DNA of 64,000 bases, taken from NCBI RefSeq assembly GCF_003315795.1, contig NZ_QMEY01000001.1, positions 124,001 to 188,000 of the forward strand, given 5' to 3'. The stretch comes from Spongiactinospora rosea. Its GTDB lineage: Bacteria > Actinomycetota > Actinomycetes > Streptosporangiales > Streptosporangiaceae. The notes under the pieces were generated by a model. It worked only from the letters and a program-made list of their open reading frames with translations. It ran no database searches and had not been told where the DNA came from. Both the position numbers and the translations under genes were made by a program. Positions 43,376-52,109 of this stretch are shown in pieces (the first letter of the stretch is position 1; the number at the start of each line of letters is the position of its first letter).

Positions 43376-44617
43376 ATGGGCACTGTCCGGATGGGCGCGA
43401 CGAGTCTCGCCGGGGCGCGGATGGGGGTCGGTTCGGGCGAGATCCTCGGCCTGTTCCGTGACGTCGCCGAGGGGCTGACCAAGGCGGAGGTGGTCAGCCG
43501 TACCGGGCTGTCGCGCACCACGGTCAACCAGCGGCTGGACGGCCTGCTGGCGGCCGGGCTCCTGATCCCGTCCCCCGTGGACGCGCGCACGCGCGGGCGT
43601 CCGGCGGGCCGGTTCGTCGTCAACCGGGGGCGCGGGGTGCTGCTGGTCGCCGACATCGGCGCGACCGGGCTGCGTACCGCGCTGTGCGACCTGGCCGGTG
43701 AGGTACTGGTCGAGCGCGAGACCAGGGCCGATGTCACCGAGGGGCCGCGGGCGGTGCTCTCGGTGGTGGACGGGCTGTTCGGCGAGATCCTGGCCGCGAC
43801 CGGGCGGACGCCCGGCGACGTGCTCGGCATCGGCCTGGACGTGCCCGGCCCGGTCGACTTCGCCAGCGGGCGCGTGGTCAGCCCGCCGATCATGACCGGC
43901 TGGGACCGCTACGACATCCCGGGGTGGTTCGCGGCCGGCTACGACTGCCCGGTCCTGGTGGACAAGGACGTCAACGCCATGGCGTACGGCGAGCACCGGC
44001 TGCGCTACCCGGACGTGCCGCACCTGCTCATGGTCAAGATCGGCACGGGGGTCGGCACCGGGCTGGTCGCGGGCGGGCGGGTGCACCGCGGCGCGGACGG
44101 CGCGGCCGGCGACGTCGGGCACGTCCAGGTCCATGTGGACGACGTGGACGAGCCGCCGGTCTGCCGGTGCGGCAACGCCGGGTGCGTCGAGGCGTACGCG
44201 GGGGGCTGGGCGCTCGTGCGCGACCTGCGCGCGGCCGGGCGCGCGGTGACGACCGTGGACGACGCGGTCGGCCTGATCCGGGGCGGCGACCCGCTCGCCG
44301 TACGGCTGGCCCGGCGCGCCGCGCGCATCCTCGGCGGGGCCATCGCCGACACGGTCAACCTGTTCAACCCCCGGGTGATCGCGATCGGCGGCCAGCTCGC
44401 GCACATCGACGAACAGCTCTTCGCGGGCGTCCGCGAGATCGTGTACCGGCGTTCGCTGCCGCTGGCCACGCGCAACCTGCAGATCGTGCGCAGCGACCTC
44501 GACCCGCACGCGGGGGTGCTCGGGCTCGCGCAACTGCTCGCCGACGGCCTCTACACCCCCGAGCGCGTCCAGGAACTGGTGGACCGGGCCGGCCTCAGCG
44601 ATGTCTCACCTCCATGA
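43376..44617 (+). CDS. ROK-family transcriptional regulator (FrcR-like)
   Basis: A 413-residue sugar-responsive repressor. N-terminal winged helix (about residues 20-75: LTKAEVVSRTGLSRTTVNQR), then the ROK sugar-kinase-like domain with VADIGATGLRTALCD (about 91-105), GTGVGTGLVAGG (about 223-234) and the zinc motif CRCGNAGCVE (about 263-272). It is divergent from the sugar operon and probably represses it until the sugar or its phosphate binds. The 3' end overlaps the convergent P450 gene by 23 bases. Confidence 0.93.
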   Translation: MGTVRMGATSLAGARMGVGSGEILGLFRDVAEGLTKAEVVSRTGLSRTTVNQRLDGLLAAGLLIPSPVDARTRGRPAGRFVVNRGRGVLLVADIGATGLRTALCDLAGEVLVERETRADVTEGPRAVLSVVDGLFGEILAATGRTPGDVLGIGLDVPGPVDFASGRVVSPPIMTGWDRYDIPGWFAAGYDCPVLVDKDVNAMAYGEHRLRYPDVPHLLMVKIGTGVGTGLVAGGRVHRGADGAAGDVGHVQVHVDDVDEPPVCRCGNAGCVEAYAGGWALVRDLRAAGRAVTTVDDAVGLIRGGDPLAVRLARRAARILGGAIADTVNLFNPRVIAIGGQLAHIDEQLFAGVREIVYRRSLPLATRNLQIVRSDLDPHAGVLGLAQLLADGLYTPERVQELVDRAGLSDVSPP

Positions 44618-45824
44618 GGATGTCGTCGGCGGCCCACAGCACGAAGCGCTCCACCGGCACCACCGGGTGCCCCGCGACCGGGGCGAACTCCAGCCGTTTG
44701 AGCAGGACCGCCAGCACCAGTTCGGCCTCCACCATCGCCAGCCCCGACCCCTCACAGGCCCGCGGTCCCAGCCCGAACGGGACGAACGCGTGGCGGGGCC
44801 GGGCGGCGATGGCCTCCGGAGTGAAGCGTTCCGGGACGAACGCCTGCGGATCCGGCCAATACTGTGGATTCAGGTGTATCGCCCAGAACGGGTAGAAGAT
44901 CGTCGTCCCCGCGGGGATGTGGTGGTCGCCGAGCGTGAGGTCGTGGGTGGCCTCGCGCGCGCCGTACGGGCCCGGCGGGTAGAGCCGCATCGACTCCTTG
45001 AGCGCCATCTCCAGGTAGGTGAGCCGCCTGAGGTCGGCGTACGCGGGCGCGGGCCGGTCGCCGAGCACGTCGTCCACCTCGGCGGTCACCCGGGCGGCGA
45101 CCTCGGGGTGGCGGGCCAGCAGGTGCAGCGTCCACGACACGGCCACGCCGGTCGTGTGGTGCGCGGCCAGCATGATCACCAGCACGGTGTCCCTGATCCG
45201 CGCGGCGCTCATCCCGGCGGCGGCCAGCGCGCCGATCAGGTCGCCCTGGTCGCCGTTCAGGATGTCGTCCACGACGCTCCGCAGGTACGCCAGGGCCTGT
45301 CCGGCGTCGCCTTCCAGGACGGCCTGGAAAGCGCTCACCACGCGGTCGGCCGTACCGGGGTCGTCCAGGCCGCCGAGCGCGTAATCGCAGATCATCCGCA
45401 GCGACAGCGCACTCAGGTCCTTCTGCGACGCGACCGGCCCGTCGTGCGCCGCCCACCGGTCGGCCAGTCCGGTGGCCAGTTCGGTGAACCGCGCGAACCG
45501 CGCCTGGTGCGAACGCCGCCCGGCCAGCACCGAAAGCAGCACTTTGCGCCACGGCGTGTGCTCGTCGGCGGGCAGCGTTTGCAGATTGCCCGCCTCGCAG
45601 AGCGGGGCCAGGAACTCGAACGGCTTTTCCGGCCGTTTGTCGATATGCGCGGTGGCCTCCAGTAACACCGGATCGGCCACCGAGACCGCGGGCAGCCCGC
45701 CGGGCAGCCGGAACCGCGCGACCGGCCCGTATTCGGCGTGCAGCCGCAGCTGGTACTCGTGCAGGCCGCCCACCGGCGCCAGGTCCGCGCCGGGGCCGGG
45801 GCCCGGTATCGAATTCTCCGGCAT
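44595..45824 (-). CDS. cytochrome P450 with unusual I-helix
   Basis: A 409-residue P450. The heme motif is FVPFGLGPRACEGSG (Cys near 355), the ERR-triad elements are KESMR and FVPERF, and the I-helix reads LAAHHTTGVAVSW, so the usual acidic residue of AG-D/E-TT is replaced by His. That change alters the proton-delivery site and is seen in P450s that do not perform ordinary monooxygenation. ATG 45824 has AAAGGAAG upstream; ATG 45842 is less likely. It is divergent from the NB-ARC gene with a 32-base gap. Confidence 0.92.
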   Translation of the reverse strand: MPENSIPGPGPGADLAPVGGLHEYQLRLHAEYGPVARFRLPGGLPAVSVADPVLLEATAHIDKRPEKPFEFLAPLCEAGNLQTLPADEHTPWRKVLLSVLAGRRSHQARFARFTELATGLADRWAAHDGPVASQKDLSALSLRMICDYALGGLDDPGTADRVVSAFQAVLEGDAGQALAYLRSVVDDILNGDQGDLIGALAAAGMSAARIRDTVLVIMLAAHHTTGVAVSWTLHLLARHPEVAARVTAEVDDVLGDRPAPAYADLRRLTYLEMALKESMRLYPPGPYGAREATHDLTLGDHHIPAGTTIFYPFWAIHLNPQYWPDPQAFVPERFTPEAIAARPRHAFVPFGLGPRACEGSGLAMVEAELVLAVLLKRLEFAPVAGHPVVPVERFVLWAADDILMEVRHR

Positions 45825-45856
45825 TTCACTTCCTTTCTCCATGAACTAATCTGGGG

Positions 45857-48067
45857 GTGAGCCTGAGCGAGGGCGGGCACATGTCCAAGTGGCCGGATAG
45901 TGACCGAAATCCAGCGGAAAACACCCATAATGAGATGGCCGGAATGGCATTCGGATCGGTCGTCCAATTCCGCGATGTGCTCGGCGGTCTGCATTTGCAC
46001 GAGCCGACCTCCCTGCCGGTGCCCAATCAGCTTCTTCCCCGTCCGCGGCTGGTCGATCGCCGGGCCACGCTCGCCGAACTCGACGCGATGCGGGAGGAGC
46101 ACGCGCTCGCCGGAGTACCCGGGACGGCGCTGATCACCGGTTCGGCGGGCGTCGGCAAGAGCGCGCTGGCGCTCGCCTGGGCGCACAACGTCCGCGCGCA
46201 CTACCCCGACGGGCAGCTCTACGCTGACCTGCGCGGGCACGCCGACGACAAGCCGGTGTCGCCCCTGACGGTCCTGGGGGACTTCTTGCACGCGCTCGGC
46301 GTACCGATCGAACTCATCCCCGGCGAACTGGCCGGGCGCGCCGCCCTCTACCGCACGGTGACCCACGACCGGCGGCTGCTCGTCCTGCTCGACGACGCGA
46401 TGACCGCCGCCCAGGTACGCCCGCTGCTGCCCGCCTCACCGGCCGGCGTCACCCTGGTCACCAGCAGGCTGCGGCTGGCCGGGCTGCTGGCCGGGGGCGC
46501 GCGCGGCGTGTACGTGGACCGGCTCGACACCGCCGCCGCCCTGGACCTGCTCCGCGACACCCTCGGAGCCGAACGCGTGGACCGCGAACCCGAGGCGGCC
46601 ACCGAACTCACCGAACTCTGCATGCGCCTGCCGCTCGCGCTGAGCGTCGCGGCCGCCCGGCTCGCCTCCCGGCCCAACTGGACGCTCGGCGAGATGGCCG
46701 CCGTCCTGGCCGGGGAGCAGCGGCGGCTCGCCGTGCTGACCATCGGAGACGACATGGCCGTACGGTCCGCCCTGGACCTGTCCTACCGCGCGCTGCGCCC
46801 CGACGCCGCGCGGACCTACCGGCTGCTCGGGCTCGTCCCCGGCACCACCTTCAGCGGGGGCGCCACCGCCGCGCTGGCCGACATCCCGGCGGTGGAGGCG
46901 CGGCGGCTGCTCGGCATCCTGACCGATGCCAACCTGCTCACCGACACCGCGGGTGGCCGGTACCGGTTCCACCACGCGCTGGTCCGGCTGCACGCCGTCC
47001 AGCTCGCCGACGCGAACGAGCGGGCCGAGACCCGCGAGGAGGCGGTGGTCCGGCTGCTCGGCTGGTACCTCGGCACGGCTGCGCGGGCGGAACGCCGGCT
47101 CCGGCCGTACCGTACGGGCCTGCCGCGCGACGCCGAACCACGGCCGTCCGAAGTCACCGATTTCGGCGGACCGGATGACGCCCTGGCCTGGCTCGAATCC
47201 GAACGCGCCAACCTCACCGCCGCCGTCACCACCGCCCACGACCGGGGACGGCACGCCACCGCCTGGCAGCTCACCGACGCGATGTGGAGCCTGTACCTGT
47301 TCCGCGGCCACCACCTGGAACGCCTCGACGTCGAACGCACCGGCCTCGCCGCCGCCCGCGCCTGCGGCGACCCTGTCGCGGAGGGAAAGATGCTGGGCAG
47401 GGTCGGCCTCACCCTGAACGCCCTCGGCGAGCCCGACGAGGCCGCCGCCCACTTCAACGTGGCCCTGGACCTCTGGCGCCGGCTCGGCGACCGCGACCGC
47501 GAGGCGGGCTCCCTACGCCGCCTCGGCGTGGTCGCGGCGGCCCAGGGCGACCACACCCAAGCCATCACCCGCTTCCTCGCCGCGATCGAGCTCTACCGCG
47601 AGGAACGCGCGGACCGCAAGGCGGCCCTGGCCCTGGTCGAACTCGGCGGAGTCCTCATCACCCAGGGCCGCGGCGCCGACGCGGTCATCTACCTGGAACA
47701 GGCCCGCCCTGGCCTGGCCAAGGTCGACGACGAGTACAACCAGGCCCGCCTGGAGATCATGCTCGGCCGAGCCCACACCAACGCCGGCGCCCTCCCCACC
47801 GCCGCCGCCCACCTCCACCACGGCCTCGCCCAGATGACCACCCTCGGCTCCTCGGTAGGCCGCGCCGCCGCCCTTGAGGCCCTAGGCGAACTCGCCCAAA
47901 AATCCGGCCACCGCGAAGAGGCCCGCCACCACTGGGAACAGGCCCTCACCATCCTCAACGACCCCACCACCGCCACCACCACCCGCCTCCACACCCACCT
48001 GGCCTCACTGAGTGAGGCGGCGACGGAGAGCGCGGATGGCCAGACGGGCGGAGCGCGTGCGCAGTAG
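45857..48067 (+). CDS. NB-ARC/TPR protein with N-terminal RHIM-like (BASS3-like) motif
   Basis: A 736-residue NLR-like (STAND) ATPase. Residues 31-48 read AFGSVVQFRDVLGGLHLH, resembling the short amyloid-signalling motifs (BASS3, related to RHIM) found at the N-termini of actinobacterial NLR-type proteins. Walker A is GSAGVGKSALA (about 95-105), Walker B LLVLLDDAM (about 173-181), then a winged-helix region and TPRs from about residue 480 (CGDPVAEGKMLGRVG, and repeats to about 710). There is no SARP DNA-binding domain, so it is not a classical AfsR. GTG 45857 is assumed; ATG 45881 is an alternative. Its 3' end overlaps the 3' end of a convergent membrane-protein gene by 63 bases. Confidence 0.82.
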   Translation: MSLSEGGHMSKWPDSDRNPAENTHNEMAGMAFGSVVQFRDVLGGLHLHEPTSLPVPNQLLPRPRLVDRRATLAELDAMREEHALAGVPGTALITGSAGVGKSALALAWAHNVRAHYPDGQLYADLRGHADDKPVSPLTVLGDFLHALGVPIELIPGELAGRAALYRTVTHDRRLLVLLDDAMTAAQVRPLLPASPAGVTLVTSRLRLAGLLAGGARGVYVDRLDTAAALDLLRDTLGAERVDREPEAATELTELCMRLPLALSVAAARLASRPNWTLGEMAAVLAGEQRRLAVLTIGDDMAVRSALDLSYRALRPDAARTYRLLGLVPGTTFSGGATAALADIPAVEARRLLGILTDANLLTDTAGGRYRFHHALVRLHAVQLADANERAETREEAVVRLLGWYLGTAARAERRLRPYRTGLPRDAEPRPSEVTDFGGPDDALAWLESERANLTAAVTTAHDRGRHATAWQLTDAMWSLYLFRGHHLERLDVERTGLAAARACGDPVAEGKMLGRVGLTLNALGEPDEAAAHFNVALDLWRRLGDRDREAGSLRRLGVVAAAQGDHTQAITRFLAAIELYREERADRKAALALVELGGVLITQGRGADAVIYLEQARPGLAKVDDEYNQARLEIMLGRAHTNAGALPTAAAHLHHGLAQMTTLGSSVGRAAALEALGELAQKSGHREEARHHWEQALTILNDPTTATTTRLHTHLASLSEAATESADGQTGGARAQ

Positions 48068-49213
48068 CAGGGCGGTCAGGAGCAGGCACGCCAAGGACAC
48101 TGTGACGATGAGCCACAGGTCATCGGTCTCCAAGACCTGCAACAGCGCGAGCGCGATGCCGACCGGCACGGTGAGGAGGGTGAACACCACCACCGTGGCG
48201 TTGACGCTGCGGTTCTCGTCGTCGCGGGCGAGGCGGTTGAAGTCGCTGATCTCCGTCAGGACCTGGTCGAAGCGCTCACGGAGCGCGTGTTCGCGCTGAT
48301 AGGCGCTGAGCAGCCGGTTGGGTACGCCGTGCGGGGTCAGATGCTGGGCCCACAGCTGGTGGCGGAAGGAGCTGACGTCTCGTTCCAGGGCGGCCATCGT
48401 GGCGGCCATGGAGGAGTCCAGCGCCGCCATCATCCGTTCCTCCAGCGCGGTCAGCGCCTGGTCCTGAAGAAGACCGAGGAGTACGGCATCAAGGTAGATC
48501 GACCGCACATAGACCGCGGCATAGCCGAAGAAGGGGTCCTGGTGCCCCTGGTCGGGGCGAAGCCCGATCACCGCTGTCCCGTCGCGCAGGACGATCGCCT
48601 GCCAGTCCACCGACAGGCGGATGATGTCACTGTCGGCGGGTTCGAGGTTCTTCGGGTCGGGCGGGTAGTCCGCCAGGCTGGTCCGTGAGGCCAGGGACCA
48701 CAGCCACTGGCCGGCGACCGGCCAGCGCCGGTACCGCACCGAGCGGTACAGCCGGGGCAGTCCGCCCTTGCCGTGCGTGGCGAAGGAGACGGTGTACGGC
48801 CGGGTGCCCGGCTCCACCTTGGCCTGGCCGTCCACAAGCGTCTGCGGGTCGAACGGCATCGGCGCGGCGTCACGGCGTCCGGCCAGGGATCTCAGCAGCT
48901 CGATCGGCGTACTGTGCAAGCACCGCAGATGGACGGCGATCAGGCCGTGTCCCTCGTCCATGCGCAGGGCCTCGACGCCCAGAATCTCGATGTCTCCGAT
49001 GCGCTTGCGAGCGGCGTCGTGCCAGCGGCGCGGGGCGCCGGGGGTGCCGTACAGGATGCGGGCGGCTTTGGCGCGGTAGTAGTCGCTCCGGGCGGCGGCG
49101 GTGGAACTCATGCTGCGATGCCGCAGGACCAGAGGGCCTTCGGCCCAGGTGGGTGTCGTGGGAAAGTGCGCCGGGTAGACGGCGATGAGGCAGTGCCGAG
49201 CCAGGCCGGTCAC
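48005..49213 (-). CDS. CorA-like two-TM membrane protein, candidate effector
   Basis: A 402-residue protein with a soluble N-terminal region (about 1-230), a long helical part (about 245-330) and two adjacent TM segments (about 339-361 and 366-384) with a basic tail. The region before TM1, DDENRSVNATVVVFTLLTVP, resembles the NR-x-N/L-T entry of the CorA transporter stalk, but the GMN signature after TM1 is absent. In conflict systems such membrane proteins act as pore-forming effectors (inference). GTG 49213 overlaps the previous stop (GTGA). It is the last of four overlapping genes. Confidence 0.7.
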   Translation of the reverse strand: MTGLARHCLIAVYPAHFPTTPTWAEGPLVLRHRSMSSTAAARSDYYRAKAARILYGTPGAPRRWHDAARKRIGDIEILGVEALRMDEGHGLIAVHLRCLHSTPIELLRSLAGRRDAAPMPFDPQTLVDGQAKVEPGTRPYTVSFATHGKGGLPRLYRSVRYRRWPVAGQWLWSLASRTSLADYPPDPKNLEPADSDIIRLSVDWQAIVLRDGTAVIGLRPDQGHQDPFFGYAAVYVRSIYLDAVLLGLLQDQALTALEERMMAALDSSMAATMAALERDVSSFRHQLWAQHLTPHGVPNRLLSAYQREHALRERFDQVLTEISDFNRLARDDENRSVNATVVVFTLLTVPVGIALALLQVLETDDLWLIVTVSLACLLLTALLLRTRSARLAIRALRRRLTQ

Positions 49214-49467
49214 CGGTAGTAGTCCTCGACGTCCGGCAGGTCCAGGCGGATGACGTACGCGGCGCGTTCGGGATCGTCGGCCGGCACGGTGAAGCGGACG
49301 CGTTCGCCGGTCCGGATGGTCCGGAACCCCTCGGTCACGATGTCGGCGTACATGAAGCTGTGCCGGGTCCCGGTCTCGCCGTCCTCCACGACGTAGGTGC
49401 CCTGGCGGCCGCCACTGCCGCTGCCGTGCGGCATGCGATCGACGATGCGGCCGAATCTCTGGCTCAT
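49210..49467 (-). CDS. cold-shock/OB-like small protein in the NACHT operon
   Basis: An 85-residue protein that looks like a divergent cold-shock OB fold: FGRIVDR at the start, then GTYVVEDGETGTRHSFMYAD and EGFRTIRTGERVRFTVPAD, ending in PDVEDYYR. The cold-shock pattern of strand, DG, DVFVHY-like strand (here HSFMY) and RTL-GERV is preserved, but RNP1 is degenerate. It may bind RNA, DNA or a nucleotide signal. ATG 49467 overlaps the upstream stop by one base and its own stop overlaps the next GTG. Its genomic position argues for a dedicated accessory role. Confidence 0.65.
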   Translation of the reverse strand: MSQRFGRIVDRMPHGSGSGGRQGTYVVEDGETGTRHSFMYADIVTEGFRTIRTGERVRFTVPADDPERAAYVIRLDLPDVEDYYR

Positions 49468-52109
49468 CACACCTCCTCCACACAGCGGAACCCCACCGCG
49501 TTGCTGCTGACCCGTCTGCGGGCCAGCCCTTTGGACGAGGCCTGCAGCGCGCGGAAGGGATTGTCGTAGGAGCCGCCGCAGATGACGACCTCGCCGAGGT
49601 CGTTCAGCAGGGTAGAGGTGATCTCCCACACGTTGCCCGCCATCTCCCTGATGCCGTACGGCGAGACGTTGCCGGGGTGGTCGTCGACCGGGCCCGGCAT
49701 GGCCCGCCCCAGCCGCCCGCCGTCGAGTTCTTCCCGCCACGCCTCGTAGGTGATCAGCGGCCGGCCACTCCAGGAATCGGCGCAGTTGACGACGCTCAGG
49801 TCGATGTCGTCACCCCAGGGGAACAACCTGCCATCGGTGCCGCGCGCGGCGGCCTCCCACTCGGTGGAGGTGGGCAGCCGCTTGCCATCGAAGGCGGCGA
49901 ACGCGTACGCGCTCCAGGAACTGACGCAGATCGCCGGGTGGTTCGCATACGCGGGGTCGGTGTAGTAGCCGGGCACACGCAGGCGTTCCAGCCACGGCTC
50001 GTGCGTGATGCCGTCGGGCATGTCCGGATGGTCCCACTGCTGAGAGCCGTCCTGCCGTACGGCATCCAGGAACCGGTTGTACCGCTCGACGGTGACGGGG
50101 AACCGATCGAACCGCACCGGGCGCTCGATCGTGCGGAGCATCAGGTGGTGGCTCGGCCCGACCAGGTACGTCCCGGCGGGCAGCACGCAGTCATCACTGA
50201 TCGCCGACGCCTGTGCACGGCGGAAGAAGAACTCACGGACCTGCTCGGTCAACCGGGGCGGGAGGGGATCGGCGAGCGCCGCCTCCCGGCCGGCCTGCAG
50301 GCGGAGGTGGTCGGCGGCCATGAGCTCCTGGTAGGCGCTGTGGGTGAAGGCGACACTGGAGGCGTCGGCGGGGCGGAACAGCGGACGCAGCCGGAACGCG
50401 TCATAGCTCAGCCGCCCGCGATCGAACACTTCGATGCCCAGGTGGTTGACGATGTCGATGAAGCCGAAGGTGGCCTGGTCGCGTAGGAACGCCGAGCCGA
50501 AGTAGCCGGCGATCTCGGGCAGGCGGTGGCTCAGCCCGGCCTCCGCGCAGGTCTGCTCGATGTGCTGCCAGGCCAGCTCGGCGAGGTGCGCAGGCTGCTC
50601 GCCGCCGGCGGCGAGCCGGTGGGACAGGCGTCGTTGCAGCGGTGTCGCGCTGGACGGGTCGTCGTGCAGCCGCAGCGCCGAGAAGCGGGGCACCTGCAGC
50701 GGGTTCACCCCTTGGGCGTGGAGCTGCTGGACGAGCTTCTCCGACACCAGTGCCGTGCCGTCCAGCAGCCGTCGTACCTGCGGGGTGTCCTCCAGGAACG
50801 AAACCCGCGAGGTGGTGACGACGGCCGATTCGGCCGAGAGTACCTGGGCGAGCTCGGTGAACAGCTCCAGGAAGCCCGCCTGGGTCATGGACGGCACCGC
50901 CTCGTCGATGCCGTCCAGCGCGCACAGCACCGACCCGGAACGGGCGAAATAGTGGAACACATCGAACACATGGGTGTTCTCCACCGACATGTACGGCGCG
51001 AGCGTGCGCGTCACGAAGTCGCGGAAGTCCTCATCACGCCGTTTCAGGCTCATGTCGAAGTAGAAGCGGTACCGCCGTCCGGCCGCCGCCGAGCGAATGA
51101 CGAGCTGCTTCAGCAGCGTCGTCTTGCCGGTGCCGGACCGGCCGACGATCAGCAGGTTCCCGCCCGTGGTCGCCACCTCGTCCAGCAAACGGTCGGCGGC
51201 GCCCACCTGGACGATCCTTTGCTCGCCGGTCTGCTCGTCCGTAGTGAGCAGGTCGCCGGAGATGGTGATCTGCTCGGTGTCCGAGGGCTTCGGGTAGGCG
51301 TCGGCGACGTCGGCCAGATGGCGATCCAGGTCGACGAAGGCGTCCATGAACCGCTCGTATGTCACCACCCGGAAGTCTTCGCCCAGTGGCCCCGGCCGGT
51401 TCATGGTGCCGTTCTGTTCCAGGATCAGGAAGCGGGTGAGCTTGGGCAGCCGGGTCTGCAGCAACTCGCCGCCGGTGGTGTCGAAGACCTGGATGACATC
51501 GTCGACGCTCTTGCTGAGCAGCAGCTCGATGTACTCACTCCGCAGCCCGCGCTCCCGGAAGAAGAGCTGGTAGAGCGTGTTGCGCGACAGTTCGAAGCGT
51601 TTGACCGGCTTGAAGTCCAGGGTCAGGTACAGGCCGGCCAGGAACTCCGCCTTGACCGCGACATCCGGCGCGAGCTTAGGCACGTCCCCGCTGAGAATGC
51701 CGCTGCCGGTGCTGCTGAACCACGCCAGCACGTCAAGCAGCCGTCGTACCGCCGTCAGCCCGTCTTCATCGGCGATCTCGTACCCGTCGTGGGTGGATCG
51801 GTTCCGCAACCGCTGGATGTCCCGGAAGGCGTCCACGACGTTGTTACTGCGGATGTACGGCAGAGCGCCTTTGATCAGTTCGTTCAGCGCCTTGCTTCCT
51901 GGGTCGCCCGGAACGTTGTGGTGCCGCCAGAGCTGCTTGAGGATCCGCTCGGCGATCTTCCCCACCAGAGCGATCGCGTTCTCCGGATAGCCGTCGCCGA
52001 TGGACTTGATCGGCCGCTCCAGGTCCAGTCCGAGGTGCCGGGCCACGCGGGAGTGGTCGTCCAGCTCGTTGCGGAGCTGGTGCAGGCGGCTGTCGAGTTC
52101 CACGCTCAT
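49467..52109 (-). CDS. HEPN-NACHT-FGE multidomain protein (NLR-like)
   Basis: An 880-residue STAND-type protein. Residues 1-140 form a HEPN/DUF4145-like helical domain with RNRSTH (about 102-107), the HEPN R-x4-H RNase signature. Residues 140-315 are a region I cannot assign. A NACHT-like NTPase follows with Walker A IVGRSGTGKTTLLKQL (about 319-334), Walker B VLCALDGIDEA (about 395-405) and sensor TTSR. After a helical section, residues about 640-880 are an FGE-sulfatase (C-type-lectin-like) domain: LPTSTEWEAAARG (about 745), GIREMAGNVWEITS (about 820) and VGFRCVEE at the end. The FGE catalytic cysteines are absent, so the domain probably recognises ligands. ATG 52109 overlaps the methyltransferase stop. 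Confidence 0.82.
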   Translation of the reverse strand: MSVELDSRLHQLRNELDDHSRVARHLGLDLERPIKSIGDGYPENAIALVGKIAERILKQLWRHHNVPGDPGSKALNELIKGALPYIRSNNVVDAFRDIQRLRNRSTHDGYEIADEDGLTAVRRLLDVLAWFSSTGSGILSGDVPKLAPDVAVKAEFLAGLYLTLDFKPVKRFELSRNTLYQLFFRERGLRSEYIELLLSKSVDDVIQVFDTTGGELLQTRLPKLTRFLILEQNGTMNRPGPLGEDFRVVTYERFMDAFVDLDRHLADVADAYPKPSDTEQITISGDLLTTDEQTGEQRIVQVGAADRLLDEVATTGGNLLIVGRSGTGKTTLLKQLVIRSAAAGRRYRFYFDMSLKRRDEDFRDFVTRTLAPYMSVENTHVFDVFHYFARSGSVLCALDGIDEAVPSMTQAGFLELFTELAQVLSAESAVVTTSRVSFLEDTPQVRRLLDGTALVSEKLVQQLHAQGVNPLQVPRFSALRLHDDPSSATPLQRRLSHRLAAGGEQPAHLAELAWQHIEQTCAEAGLSHRLPEIAGYFGSAFLRDQATFGFIDIVNHLGIEVFDRGRLSYDAFRLRPLFRPADASSVAFTHSAYQELMAADHLRLQAGREAALADPLPPRLTEQVREFFFRRAQASAISDDCVLPAGTYLVGPSHHLMLRTIERPVRFDRFPVTVERYNRFLDAVRQDGSQQWDHPDMPDGITHEPWLERLRVPGYYTDPAYANHPAICVSSWSAYAFAAFDGKRLPTSTEWEAAARGTDGRLFPWGDDIDLSVVNCADSWSGRPLITYEAWREELDGGRLGRAMPGPVDDHPGNVSPYGIREMAGNVWEITSTLLNDLGEVVICGGSYDNPFRALQASSKGLARRRVSSNAVGFRCVEEV

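Noticed and set aside
45857-49213. BELL-type partner of the RHIM-like motif
   Set aside because: No neighbouring protein carries a matching motif at its C-terminus; the flanking P450 and CorA-like proteins do not.
49467-52109. Possible diversity-generating retroelement target
   Set aside because: The FGE-like domain fits, but no reverse transcriptase, template repeat or variable repeat pair is seen in the window.
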